From: Lumbricus rubellus
Taxonomy: Eukaryota > Annelida > Clitellata > Crassiclitellata > Lumbricidae
Assembly (NCBI GenBank): GCA_945859605.1
Contig: OX243817.1
Span: 35,067,968-35,131,967, forward strand
Reading direction: 5' to 3'
Length of the DNA: 64,000 nucleotides
Shown: positions 21,642 through 30,925 of the stretch, in pieces
Position numbering within the stretch: position 1 is the first letter of the stretch
Layout of the letters: the number at the start of each line of letters is the position of its first letter
Translations under genes and position numbers: made by a program
Notes under the pieces: model-generated
Seen by the model: only the letters and a program-made list of their open reading frames with translations
Told to the model about the DNA's origin: nothing
Databases searched by the model: none

Positions 21642-23123
21642 TGTAACGCCGTACTCACTCGCTAGGTGGCCGCCTGCTCTTGTTCCTGATTCTTGCATTT
21701 TAGGAGTTTCGGACTGGACCACCCGCGAGAGGGCTAACTGCTGGGGAAACGAGTAATTCGCCAGGTCCTCAGACAGGGAAAACCTACCCTCAGGTTCCAG
21801 GGAAGAATGCCTTTCGTTTATGACTCGATCAGTAACTGCTGTTCCTGCTTCTATTGGGAAATGGGTCTCGTTACCAAATTCTACACCAGGAGATGGACGA
21901 GTGATGGCTGGACATGGTCGCACGGTCGTTTGGTGGACGACGACAGCCCCCCTTGAGGGCTTATCTGGGTTCGGTTCCCATTCAGCAGTTTTCTCAGACC
22001 CAATTTCCCTCAAACGCAATTCAGTTAAATTCTCCACCTTCTCTGATACTTTCTCCAATCCCTCTTGGTTATTACTTACAATGGAAGCCAAGGTATCAAA
22101 GCGCTCTAATACTTCCAAAAACCGCTGGGACATAACCTCTAACCTCTCTTCTTGTTCTTTACCTTTATCGAAAAGACCCCCACTGGCCCCTTCTAGCTGA
22201 ATTGAATTGGAGTCATCTAAGCCTTCTCCTTCTGACTCACTCTTCTCCCTTTCTCCCTTCTTTTCCGTTTCACTTTCTGACATTATTATTTTATTATTAT
22301 CAGTTACACAAAGAATACCAGTATTGTTCTTTTCAAATTTTTCTCCTTAATTATTTATTACAGTTATAATTATTACGACAATTGTATTATCTTTTACAGA
22401 GACAGCGGAGGCCTATCGACGAATAGCTGAATAACGATGGGGTTGAAAGGAATCGCCTCGGAATCTAATTAATTAAATTTACAGTTCAGCCTAAATTGTC
22501 TTTGTTATTATTAATTTCAGTGTTATCTAATTTTCATTCAGCTTTCTTGAATAAAGTTAAATTAAAATATCAGACTATTCTCGTCAGTAATTATTATAGA
22601 GCATCCATAAAATACACAATCAGTAACATTAAATCGAGAATTATTATTTTAGGTTGACACTGTTTACTTCCCTGACAATCCAGAGAATACACGTAGGAAA
22701 ATCTTTCAGTTCCGGTCCCAGAAATAATTCTTCCCACTGTCAATTTCTTTTGCAACAGCCTTGTTTCCGATCGGAATTTTGAAGGTTCAGCGTCCGAAAC
22801 TTTTCCACACAGTCACACAGAGCGATAACGACGCAGAGTCAAATTTGCGGTCACCAAGACCTTCCGCGATGACACAAAATCAAACTTTTTGGTCGCAAAA
22901 ACCTCAATAATTCTTTTTCATTTTAACGGCCATCACAACAACTCCGCCATCATTGACGCCGAACCGCCCACCTGACAGGAGGGAAACCTCCTGATTGGCT
23001 ATGATCGCGTTCCGAGCTATTATTAGCCATTACGTAATCGAATTTAGAGTAAAAGTGCGGTTTCGAGCGCATTCCGAAATTAAGCGAAATTAGATTAGGC
23101 CGCCGCCGGTGACAATCGTTACA
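21642..23123 (-). repeat. 3' LTR
   Basis: Identical in length and nearly in sequence to 28,987-30,468. It carries the same ATG (22,281-22,283) and the same 214-codon N-terminal Gag stretch. Here that stretch runs out of the element into host DNA and ends at 21,516 after about 41 foreign residues. The two LTR differences noted change a Gly to Ser and a Pro to Ser in that frame. Confidence 0.95.
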
Positions 23124-23134
23124 CTCTCCCCCCC
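23124..23134 (-). other. polypurine tract
   Basis: On the minus strand GGGGGGGAGAG lies directly against the start of the 3' LTR. This is the position and composition of the plus-strand primer of LTR retrotransposons. Confidence 0.85.
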
Positions 23135-23683
23135 TAATTTAAAATTTTTTCAGAACTGAAAAATTTAGGTGTCAGCGAGATTGAATACAATCGAAACTTA
23201 ATTGTCGCTTAATTCTTAACTAACACAAGCAACGAAACAAGAGCAAATCTTATCTATGCATAGGCCAGTGAATCATTAGCCACACGATACAAATCAATTG
23301 CTAACACAATTAGGCAAATGTCTAATTTTTTTTTCAACGGAGGGTATGGCTAACCGTCACAGATCTTTTCGCTGGGAATGCACTATCCTCGCCCAGATGC
23401 CACTTTGCCTCTCTATCTTACCCATGATATGACTTACTTCAGGGAGGGTGCCCAAGGTTACTAACGAGGCGAGTTTACGTAACATTAATAAAGTCACACA
23501 ATGCTATATCATCAAACGTGCTGAGCCACTTACGAGAGAATGTTTTCTAATCACAAAGATCATGCTCTGACACCCGTACCACTAAGTCAATCGCAACATA
23601 TGCAATAAGAGCGCTCTAAAAACTTTATACACAAGGAAAAACATAAAAGGGGTTTAACCTATAGCGCATCACCTTACTCTACC

Positions 23684-26608
23684 CTACTCCCTATACCTTG
23701 CGGGGCGTACTATTTCCCGGCGGGGTCTCGCAGCTGGACACGGTCCTTCCTCTTCCACAGGGTCCAAGGCAGTTAGAAGTTCTAAATCCCCCGGCCCTAC
23801 CGGGTCAGGGACAAAATTCGCGTCCCAATCCTTAGGCGATTCACCGACAAACCTTTTCAGTTTATCCACGTAGACCAGCTTGGCCTGGGAGCGCGCGGAC
23901 TTCTGTATTTTGTACAGAACTGGGCTCAACTGCTCCACTACTTTGTAGGGACCGGTGTATAATTTGTTCCATTTGTCCTTAATTCCGGGGCGTCTCCGTG
24001 GATAGAAGTACCAGACCCAGGTGCCTACTGGGAACTTGGTCGTTTTCACCCGCATGTCATAACGGAAATTCCGAGTGGTGGCTTGACGCTTCATAAATTT
24101 TCGAGCCATTTCAAAGTCGTTTTGTATCGTTTCGACTTGATTCCTGACAAAATCATCGGTATCTGATACAACGTTAGCAACACGAAGATCGCCTAGAACT
24201 AAATCTATGGGTAAACAGAGTTCTCTTGATAGAAAGAGACGATTGGGCGTGAAGCCGGTACTTTCGTTTTCACTGGCTCTGTAGGCTGCGAGGATGTAGG
24301 GCAGGTGCACATCCCAGTCCCGTTGGTTTTGGGCTACCACCTTTCCCAACATGGCGTTCAGGGTGCGATGGAATCTTTCAACGGCTCCGTTCGTGCTCGG
24401 CTTGTACGGAGTGGTACGAAGTTTATCAATCTGCAGTCGCTGACATATATCCTTGAACAAGGCCGCCTCGAAACAAGGCCCTTGGTCCCTTAAAATCTGT
24501 TTCGGACACCCGAATCGACTGAAAACTTGTTCGACCAGAACCCGGGCGACTGTAGTGGCTTCTTGGTTTCTAATCGGGTGCGCCTCCGCCCAGCGTGTGA
24601 AGTGATCCACGGCCGTCAGTATGTATCGATGGCCTCGGCTGGAGGTTGGGTGGGGCCCCGTGATATCCACTCCTAAGCATTCCATTGGGGCTCCCACGGT
24701 CATCGACTGTAATTTCCCTTGTTTCGGTGGTTTACCTCGGAAGTACTGGGCACAGGGGACGCAACGTCGTAGTTCGTAGTTCACGTCCTCCCTCCAACCT
24801 GGCCAGTATGCCCTCTTTTGGAGTTGCGAGAGTGTCCGACGTATTCCCATATGTCCTCCGGTGATCCCTTCATGAGCTAATTTTATGAGGGCGATGCGTC
24901 GCCCTGGTGGTGGAATTAGTTGGTGGTTCTTTACTTTGCTATCCTCTGGATCGATCCAGTTCCGGATCAGTAAGCCATCTTGGACCTCCAGTTGGGGCCA
25001 CTGAGCGGCCAATACTTTCACAGTTCCACTTTGACTCCGCCTTTCATCATACGAAGGCGGTTCGTTCGACGTTAATTTCTTTCGGAAGATCCAGCCGAGG
25101 TCAGTATCGGCCTGTTGTTCTTCTCCGATGGTTATCCTGCTCCAATCTGACGGCAGTTCAAGCGATTCGGTAGTATTCTGATGTAGTTCTCTCACGATTT
25201 GTACTTGATGGGGAAGACGGGACATCGCATCTGCGTTACGATGGGCGGTCCCGGCACGATGTTGGATGTCAAACTCAAACTCTTCGGTTATAGCCAACCA
25301 CCGAGCCTGCTGGCCGATGGGAACCGGAGTCCGTCTCAACCATTGTAAAGCCGAGTGGTCGGTCCGAAGTAGAAATCGCCGTCCCAGCAGATACTGTCGG
25401 TAGGTCTTCAAGAAGTAAACTATCGCCAGTAGTTCTCTCTTAGTGACATCGTAGTTTTGTTCTGCTAAGGAACAGAGGCGGCTCCCGTAACAAACGACCC
25501 GCTCTTGTCCTCCCTGGACTTGAGAAAGTACTGCTCCTATAGCGTCCCCGGATGCATCAGTATCCAGGATGTATAAGTCACTGTCATTCGGCAGAGCCAG
25601 TATCGGAGTCGTAGTCAGCAGCCGTTTCAGTTCGCTGAAAGCCAATTCGCATGTCTCCGTCCATTGGAAGCGACATCCCTTACGAGTCAAAGCATGTAAT
25701 GGCTTCGCAACCTTCGAGAATTCGGGAACGAATTTTCGGTAGTACGAGCATAACCCGAGAAACGCGCGAACATCTCGGAGTTTCTTCGGAGTCGGCCATG
25801 ACTGGACGACCTCCGTCTTCTCTGGATTAGTCTCAATTCCCTTTTCGCTCACCACATGTCCTAGGAATAAGACTTGCCGCTGCAGTAGGTGACATTTAGA
25901 GGGTTTGAGTTTCAGTCCAACGACCGCCAAGCGTTCCAGAACTAGAGTTAAGCGGTTTAAGTGCGTCTCCAGATCTTCGGCAAAAATGATGATGTCATCC
26001 AGGTAGATGAGACAAACTTCGAAGTTTAATCCGGCCATAACTAAGTTCATCATACGAGAGAAAGTGGCCGGAGAGTTACAGAGTCCAAATGGTAATACTC
26101 GAAATTGGAAGCTCCCTCTCCTAGTAACAAAAGCGGTCTTGTGACGGTCTCTCGGATGAACTGCCACTTGGTGGTATCCTGCACGGAGATCAAAAGTACT
26201 GAACCATTTGGCCCCGGACAGTGTGTCAAGACTTTCACTAATAAGTGGCAAAGGGTAGGCGTCTTTCCGGGTCTTAGTGTTTACGGCCCGGTAATCGACA
26301 CAAAACCTAGGTGTCCCATCTTTCTTTTGTACCATGACCACATTGCTAGCCCAGGCCGACGTGGAAGGTTCAATTAACTTTTGCTGCAACATTTGGTTAA
26401 CCTGTTCGTCAATAACTGGCAACAGGGTCAGTGGTTGTCGCCTAAGAGATTGTCTGACGGGACCTTCGCTTCCCGTTTCTATTTCATGTTGTATGACATC
26501 GGTAAATCCCAGGTCCCACTCAGAGAGAAAGCCTTTTGGTTTTTCAGGATAACTTGTCGTAATCGTTCCTGCATAGTTTCGGGGACGTCGGATGCAATTT
26601 CTGTCCAC
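23684..26608 (-). CDS. pol: gypsy Pol: reverse transcriptase, RNase H, integrase
   Basis: About 974 codons, intact. In order: RT with FDLRAGYHQ (about 118) and the catalytic YLDD (about 203-207); RNase H with LDTDASGDAIG (about 349) and RTDHSALQWL; integrase zinc region (H-x-H, then C-x2-C in CVPCAQ, about 580-625). The integrase core follows with D in VDITGPHP, D in LRDQGPCF (about 708) and E in NGAVERFH (about 743), the D,D35E spacing. A GPY word (about 895) precedes the C-terminus. The frame has no proper own start. It overlaps the gag frame by about 130 bp and lies in the -1 frame, so translation by -1 frameshift is likely. All catalytic residues I could check are present. Confidence 0.95.
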   Translation of the reverse strand: MDRNCIRRPRNYAGTITTSYPEKPKGFLSEWDLGFTDVIQHEIETGSEGPVRQSLRRQPLTLLPVIDEQVNQMLQQKLIEPSTSAWASNVVMVQKKDGTPRFCVDYRAVNTKTRKDAYPLPLISESLDTLSGAKWFSTFDLRAGYHQVAVHPRDRHKTAFVTRRGSFQFRVLPFGLCNSPATFSRMMNLVMAGLNFEVCLIYLDDIIIFAEDLETHLNRLTLVLERLAVVGLKLKPSKCHLLQRQVLFLGHVVSEKGIETNPEKTEVVQSWPTPKKLRDVRAFLGLCSYYRKFVPEFSKVAKPLHALTRKGCRFQWTETCELAFSELKRLLTTTPILALPNDSDLYILDTDASGDAIGAVLSQVQGGQERVVCYGSRLCSLAEQNYDVTKRELLAIVYFLKTYRQYLLGRRFLLRTDHSALQWLRRTPVPIGQQARWLAITEEFEFDIQHRAGTAHRNADAMSRLPHQVQIVRELHQNTTESLELPSDWSRITIGEEQQADTDLGWIFRKKLTSNEPPSYDERRSQSGTVKVLAAQWPQLEVQDGLLIRNWIDPEDSKVKNHQLIPPPGRRIALIKLAHEGITGGHMGIRRTLSQLQKRAYWPGWREDVNYELRRCVPCAQYFRGKPPKQGKLQSMTVGAPMECLGVDITGPHPTSSRGHRYILTAVDHFTRWAEAHPIRNQEATTVARVLVEQVFSRFGCPKQILRDQGPCFEAALFKDICQRLQIDKLRTTPYKPSTNGAVERFHRTLNAMLGKVVAQNQRDWDVHLPYILAAYRASENESTGFTPNRLFLSRELCLPIDLVLGDLRVANVVSDTDDFVRNQVETIQNDFEMARKFMKRQATTRNFRYDMRVKTTKFPVGTWVWYFYPRRRPGIKDKWNKLYTGPYKVVEQLSPVLYKIQKSARSQAKLVYVDKLKRFVGESPKDWDANFVPDPVGPGDLELLTALDPVEEEGPCPAARPRREIVRPARYRE

Positions 26609-29600
26609 AAAGGGGAGAGTATACTCGTAACGTCAGCTTCAGTAGTTGGCCGTGGTTTTTCGGTGACAGTAGCGCATCCGCCGGCCGTAATCGTTGTCGA
26701 CTCTTCTCCTATCACGGTGACAATTTCCGCGGTGCACTGTACTCCTTTGCTAATCCAAATCGGTTGATTGGTCGGGTTCATCACCCGGATCGGTATGTCA
26801 TAATTCCTGTCGGGGAGCAGAGTCCCTGCCAATATGAGACCAGACTGGAGTAGTTGAGGATTCACCGCCCACTGATTCCTGATTTCGCTCAACGAAGGCA
26901 GTACCGCCTGCGCTTCTACATCCTTTTCCGTGTTCGGTGCGATGAGGGTATCCCGAGAAACCATAATTCGCCGACACCATCCGGAGCGCGGTTTACTATG
27001 TACCACAAAGCGACTATTTCCGACCAAGACCCAGTTGCGGCCAATATGCCACATGACGTTCTCTTCCTTCATCCACGATAAACCCAGAATAATCTCGGAG
27101 ACTTGCTCGGTTACCAGGCATGGGATGTCAAACGGTCGTCCTTCGATCTTCAAGTGTAAAGTCGTTTCCCCCAGTACGCGAATGCCGGACTCATTGGCGG
27201 CTTGAACCAGCTGGGTGGACCCACGAAGTTCGGTCGACTGGATTAAGGTGGCCGGGCATAAAGTCAATTCGCATCCCGTGTCAAGTAGGGCTAGCAGACT
27301 CTTCCCATTTACGGTTACAGACAGATAGGCCTCGTTATTCCCTTTTACATGTCTCGCGGGGTGTATTCCGTTCCCTTCGTCCATCCTTTCACTGTCCGCA
27401 TAGGCGAAATCGACTGGTCTATCAGGACAAGTTCTAATTAAGTGCCCGGTTCGATTGCACCCATAACACCGCCGAGCAGTTCTGAAAGAGTTTCGGAACG
27501 TATGTTCGGCTCGCGGTCTCCCTCGACGATCGTCGTAAGTAGTCTTCCGTCTCGGATGCATTGGTTTCTGATTCCGACTAGGCTGTACCCGCTGCTCGAG
27601 GCTGTTAATTTTCTGATCTAATTGACTCAATCGTTCAATTATCTCCTGGAAGGACCCCGGTGTCTCCTTGTCAATTGAGTCGTTTTCCCTGATTCCCTTA
27701 GCGTGGATATAGCGATTGTGTTCTCTAAGGCTGTCATCATCAACCCGACTGTAACTTTCTAACCTTAACGCAATTTTGTAGGTTTGATCTAAAGTATCTG
27801 GTTCTCGTTCACGTATTTTCAAAGCCAAGTCTCTATCGAGCAGAGCATCGAGGAAAGCACGGATAGCTATCGTTTCACTATGCTTCGAGGGTGGACCCGG
27901 AAAAGCTAGGATCATGAGTTTACGTATGTCGTGTACTACTGAGCCTAATTCTTCACCAACCTTTTGTCGTCGAGAGTTCAACTGAGTTTGATACAATGCA
28001 ACTTGGTCGGCGCTTCCATATCTGGCTTTCAGACGATTGACCAAATCAGAGCATGTGACAACAGTTTCTGAATTGAATTCATGAAGCAACTGATCCACAG
28101 GTTCCACCAGTGAACACGTGAGTTGAGCAAACTTCTCTTCTTCCGACCATCCATTACTTTTCGAACAAACGTCGAATTTCTTCAGGAAAACCTCCACGGA
28201 AGTCTTTCCATCATATGTGCCCAACTTAGTAAACTGTCTAGGTTTCTGTGATTTCAACGAAGCAACATCACCTTTGGATTCATTCGCTGAAGCAACCGTT
28301 ATTTCTGGTAAAGTTCTGGCTGGTAAAGGTCTGGATGTCGGCCAATTGATTACAGTTTCTGGCACAGAAGCTGGATTGAGTTCTGAACAGCTTGAGTCGA
28401 ATTGAGAAATTCCCACAGCAGCAATAGAAATTGTTGATGGTAGCAATTCTTTCACAGCCGGTGACTTTTTCTTCAGCAGAAATTCTTGTTCCGCTGTCGT
28501 GTAGGGGACGGTGGTAGCCCAAGAATGTCCGAGTGATAGACGACTGGGATGTGCACTCACAGTCCGCAGATGACAGTGACTGGATGTCAAGGGCCCACAA
28601 GATCGTTTATCTGAAACTAAAAACTCAGAGTTAGACTTCATCTTAAACACTTCTTCTTCCATCCCTTCTAACAACAGGTCTCGATTTAATTCATGCAAAG
28701 GAATCTCAAAATCACTACACTTCACATTAGAAGTTGTGTCACTAAGACAGACAGATTTTATCGGTTCTTGCATAATTCTCTTTTCACCTAGTCTAGTTCG
28801 TGTGTTTAACATTTCAGACATTTTAGGCCTAGCTCCATAGTACTCAACGGGAGTTTCATAATCTGACATTTTATCACTAGAAAATTTTATTTTCTCTTCC
28901 AGACCTTTTTCCTTCCATCTTGCCATTCCTTCCTCTGTCCTTGACCTTGGAGTGACCTCAGTTTTTACCCCACTTCTGGTACCAATTGTAACGCCGTACT
29001 CACTCGCTAGGTGGCCGCTTGCTCTTGTTCCTGATTCTTGCATTTTAGGAGTTTCGGACTGGACCACCCGCGAGAGGGCTAACTGCTGGGGAAACGAGTA
29101 ATTCGCCAGGTCCTCAGACAGGGAAAACCTACCCTCAGGTTCCAGGGAAGAATGCCTTTCGTTTATGACTCGATCAGTAACTGCTGTTCCTGCTTCTATT
29201 GAGAAATGGGTCTCGTTACCAAATTCTACACCAGGAGATGGACGAGTGATGGCTGGACATGGTCGCACGGTCGTTTGGTGGACGACGACAGCCCCCCTTG
29301 AGGGCTTATCTGGGTTCGGTTCCCATTCAGCAGTTTTCTCAGACCCAATTTCCCTCAAACGCAATTCAGTTAAATTCTCCACCTTCTCTGATACTTTCTC
29401 CAATCCCTCTTGGTTATTACTTACAATGGAAGCCAAGGTATCAAAGCGCTCTAATACTTCCAAAAACCGCTGGGACATAACCTCTAACCTCTCTTCTTGT
29501 TCTTTACCTTTATCGAAAAGACCCCCACTGGCCCCTTCTAGCTGAATTGAATTGGAGTCATCTAAGCCTTCTCCTTCTGACTCACTCTTCTCCCTTTCTC

Positions 29601-29628
29601 CCTTCTTTTCCGTTTCACTTTCTGACAT
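26479..29628 (-). CDS. gag: gypsy Gag-protease, starting inside the 5' LTR
   Basis: A 1049-codon frame with a true ATG at 29,626-29,628. Residues 1-214 lie inside the 5' LTR. The frame then crosses the LTR end and the primer-binding region without interruption. The N-terminus is acidic and Ser/Glu-rich, followed by a likely coiled coil (about 50-90). The capsid-like part is about 480-650, with a zinc knuckle CYGCNRTGHLIRTC (C-x2-C-x4-H-x4-C, about 720-733). The aspartic protease active site LLDTGCE is at about 782, with a partner ILGLSW word downstream. The frame ends beyond the pol overlap. Starting Gag within the LTR is unusual. A later ATG (about residue 235) could be the main start, but the LTR-encoded part is open and protein-like throughout. 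Confidence 0.9.
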   Translation of the reverse strand: MSESETEKKGEREKSESEGEGLDDSNSIQLEGASGGLFDKGKEQEERLEVMSQRFLEVLERFDTLASIVSNNQEGLEKVSEKVENLTELRLREIGSEKTAEWEPNPDKPSRGAVVVHQTTVRPCPAITRPSPGVEFGNETHFSIEAGTAVTDRVINERHSSLEPEGRFSLSEDLANYSFPQQLALSRVVQSETPKMQESGTRASGHLASEYGVTIGTRSGVKTEVTPRSRTEEGMARWKEKGLEEKIKFSSDKMSDYETPVEYYGARPKMSEMLNTRTRLGEKRIMQEPIKSVCLSDTTSNVKCSDFEIPLHELNRDLLLEGMEEEVFKMKSNSEFLVSDKRSCGPLTSSHCHLRTVSAHPSRLSLGHSWATTVPYTTAEQEFLLKKKSPAVKELLPSTISIAAVGISQFDSSCSELNPASVPETVINWPTSRPLPARTLPEITVASANESKGDVASLKSQKPRQFTKLGTYDGKTSVEVFLKKFDVCSKSNGWSEEEKFAQLTCSLVEPVDQLLHEFNSETVVTCSDLVNRLKARYGSADQVALYQTQLNSRRQKVGEELGSVVHDIRKLMILAFPGPPSKHSETIAIRAFLDALLDRDLALKIREREPDTLDQTYKIALRLESYSRVDDDSLREHNRYIHAKGIRENDSIDKETPGSFQEIIERLSQLDQKINSLEQRVQPSRNQKPMHPRRKTTYDDRRGRPRAEHTFRNSFRTARRCYGCNRTGHLIRTCPDRPVDFAYADSERMDEGNGIHPARHVKGNNEAYLSVTVNGKSLLALLDTGCELTLCPATLIQSTELRGSTQLVQAANESGIRVLGETTLHLKIEGRPFDIPCLVTEQVSEIILGLSWMKEENVMWHIGRNWVLVGNSRFVVHSKPRSGWCRRIMVSRDTLIAPNTEKDVEAQAVLPSLSEIRNQWAVNPQLLQSGLILAGTLLPDRNYDIPIRVMNPTNQPIWISKGVQCTAEIVTVIGEESTTITAGGCATVTEKPRPTTEADVTSILSPLWTEIASDVPETMQERLRQVILKNQKAFSLSGTWDLPMSYNMK
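28967..28984 (-). other. candidate primer-binding site
   Basis: On the minus strand, two bases after the LTR end comes TGGTACCAGAAGTGGGGT. It begins TGG as expected for pairing with a tRNA 3' CCA end. I cannot name the tRNA. The Gag frame is open across it. Confidence 0.55.
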
Positions 29629-30468
29629 TATTATTTTATTATTATCAGTTACACAAAGAATACCAGTATTGTTCTTTTCAAATTTTTCTCCTTAATTATT
29701 TATTACAGTTATAATTATTACGACAATTGTATTATCTTTTACAGAGACAGCGGAGGCCTATCGACGAATAGCTGAATAACGATGGGGTTGAAAGGAATCG
29801 CCTCGGAATCTAATTAATTAAATTTACAGTTCAGCCTAAATTGTCTTTGTTATTATTAATTTCAGTGTTATCTAATTTTCATTCAGCTTTCTTGAATAAA
29901 GTTAAATTAAAATATCAGACTATTCTCGTCAGTAATTATTATAGAGCATCCATAAAATACACAATCAGTAACATTAAATCGAGAATTATTATTTTAGGTT
30001 GACACTGTTTACTTCCCTGACAATCCAGAGAATACACGTAGGAAAATCTTTCAGTTCCGGTCCCAGAAATAATTCTTCCCACTGTCAATTTCTTTTGCAA
30101 CAGCCTTGTTTCCGATCGGAATTTTGAAGGTTCAGCGTCCGAAACTTTTCCACACAGTCACACAGAGCGATAACGACGCAGAGTCAAATTTGCGGTCACC
30201 AAGACCTTCCGCGATGACACAAAATCAAACTTTTTGGTCGCAAAAACCTCAATAATTCTTTTTCATTTTAACGGCCATCACAACAACTCCGCCATCATTG
30301 ACGCCGAACCGCCCACCTGACAGGAGGGAAACCTCCTGATTGGCTATGATCGCGTTCCGAGCTATTATTAGCCATTACGTAATCGAATTTAGAGTAAAAG
30401 TGCGGTTTCGAGCGCATTCCGAAATTAAGCGAAATTAGATTAGGCCGCCGCCGGTGACAATCGTTACA
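28987..30468 (-). repeat. 5' LTR with promoter motifs and Gag start
   Basis: The minus strand carries a palindromic ATTACGTAAT (30,374-30,383, bZIP-like). Next come a CCAAT box (30,339-30,343), a GGGCGG GC box (30,309-30,314) and an adjacent CACCTG E-box-like word, all within the first 160 bp. No clear TATA box was chosen. The last 642 bp encode Gag residues 1-214. Confidence 0.9.
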
Positions 30469-30925
30469 ATACAAACAATATTATAGGCCTATCGTCTTGT
30501 TTAGACGCACAAAGGTTGCTTGAGATCATTAAAAAATTTATTTCGTGATAGGTTTTCTAGTAGACCCAAAGCACAGAAATCCATGACCGCCTACTCTTTC
30601 GAAAATGTTTCAAACATACCACGTCTTCTATTATCATCATCGTCAGACCTCTTCGTGCGTAGAATGAGTTTGCTGCATTGTTTCTGTTGCTCGATTTGTT
30701 TTACCCGGGTGGGTAGCAAGCCCACCGCGGAGCCCTCCTCCTTTATCCTGGCTTGGGACAGGCACAGGCTTCCTCTTAAGGCAACCCGTGGCGGAGTTCC
30801 TTCAAATATATGAGCACAAAAATGAATAAGCCTACAACGGCCAAAACACATTGCTGTTTTTTAAATATTGAACATAATATTCAAAATAGACTATTCAACA
30901 TATTTAAATTGTGAAATAAAATTTA

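Larger units (their letters stand above)
21642..30468 (-). mobile_element. Ty3/gypsy LTR retrotransposon, nearly intact
   Basis: Two LTRs of equal length (1482 bp), 21,642-23,123 (3') and 28,987-30,468 (5' for this minus-strand element), start TGTAACG and end CGTTACA. They flank gag-protease and pol frames. The four bases ATAC lie outside both ends (21,638-21,641 and 30,469-30,472) as a likely target duplication. I saw only two differences between the LTRs, so the insertion is young. The order protease, RT, RNase H, integrase is that of Ty3/gypsy. No envelope frame is seen; the 560 bp between pol and the 3' LTR are non-coding. It lies between the second and third Mab-21-like genes. Confidence 0.95.

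Noticed and set aside
24305..26767. Plus-strand frames opposite gypsy pol
   Set aside because: Shadows of the intact minus-strand polyprotein.
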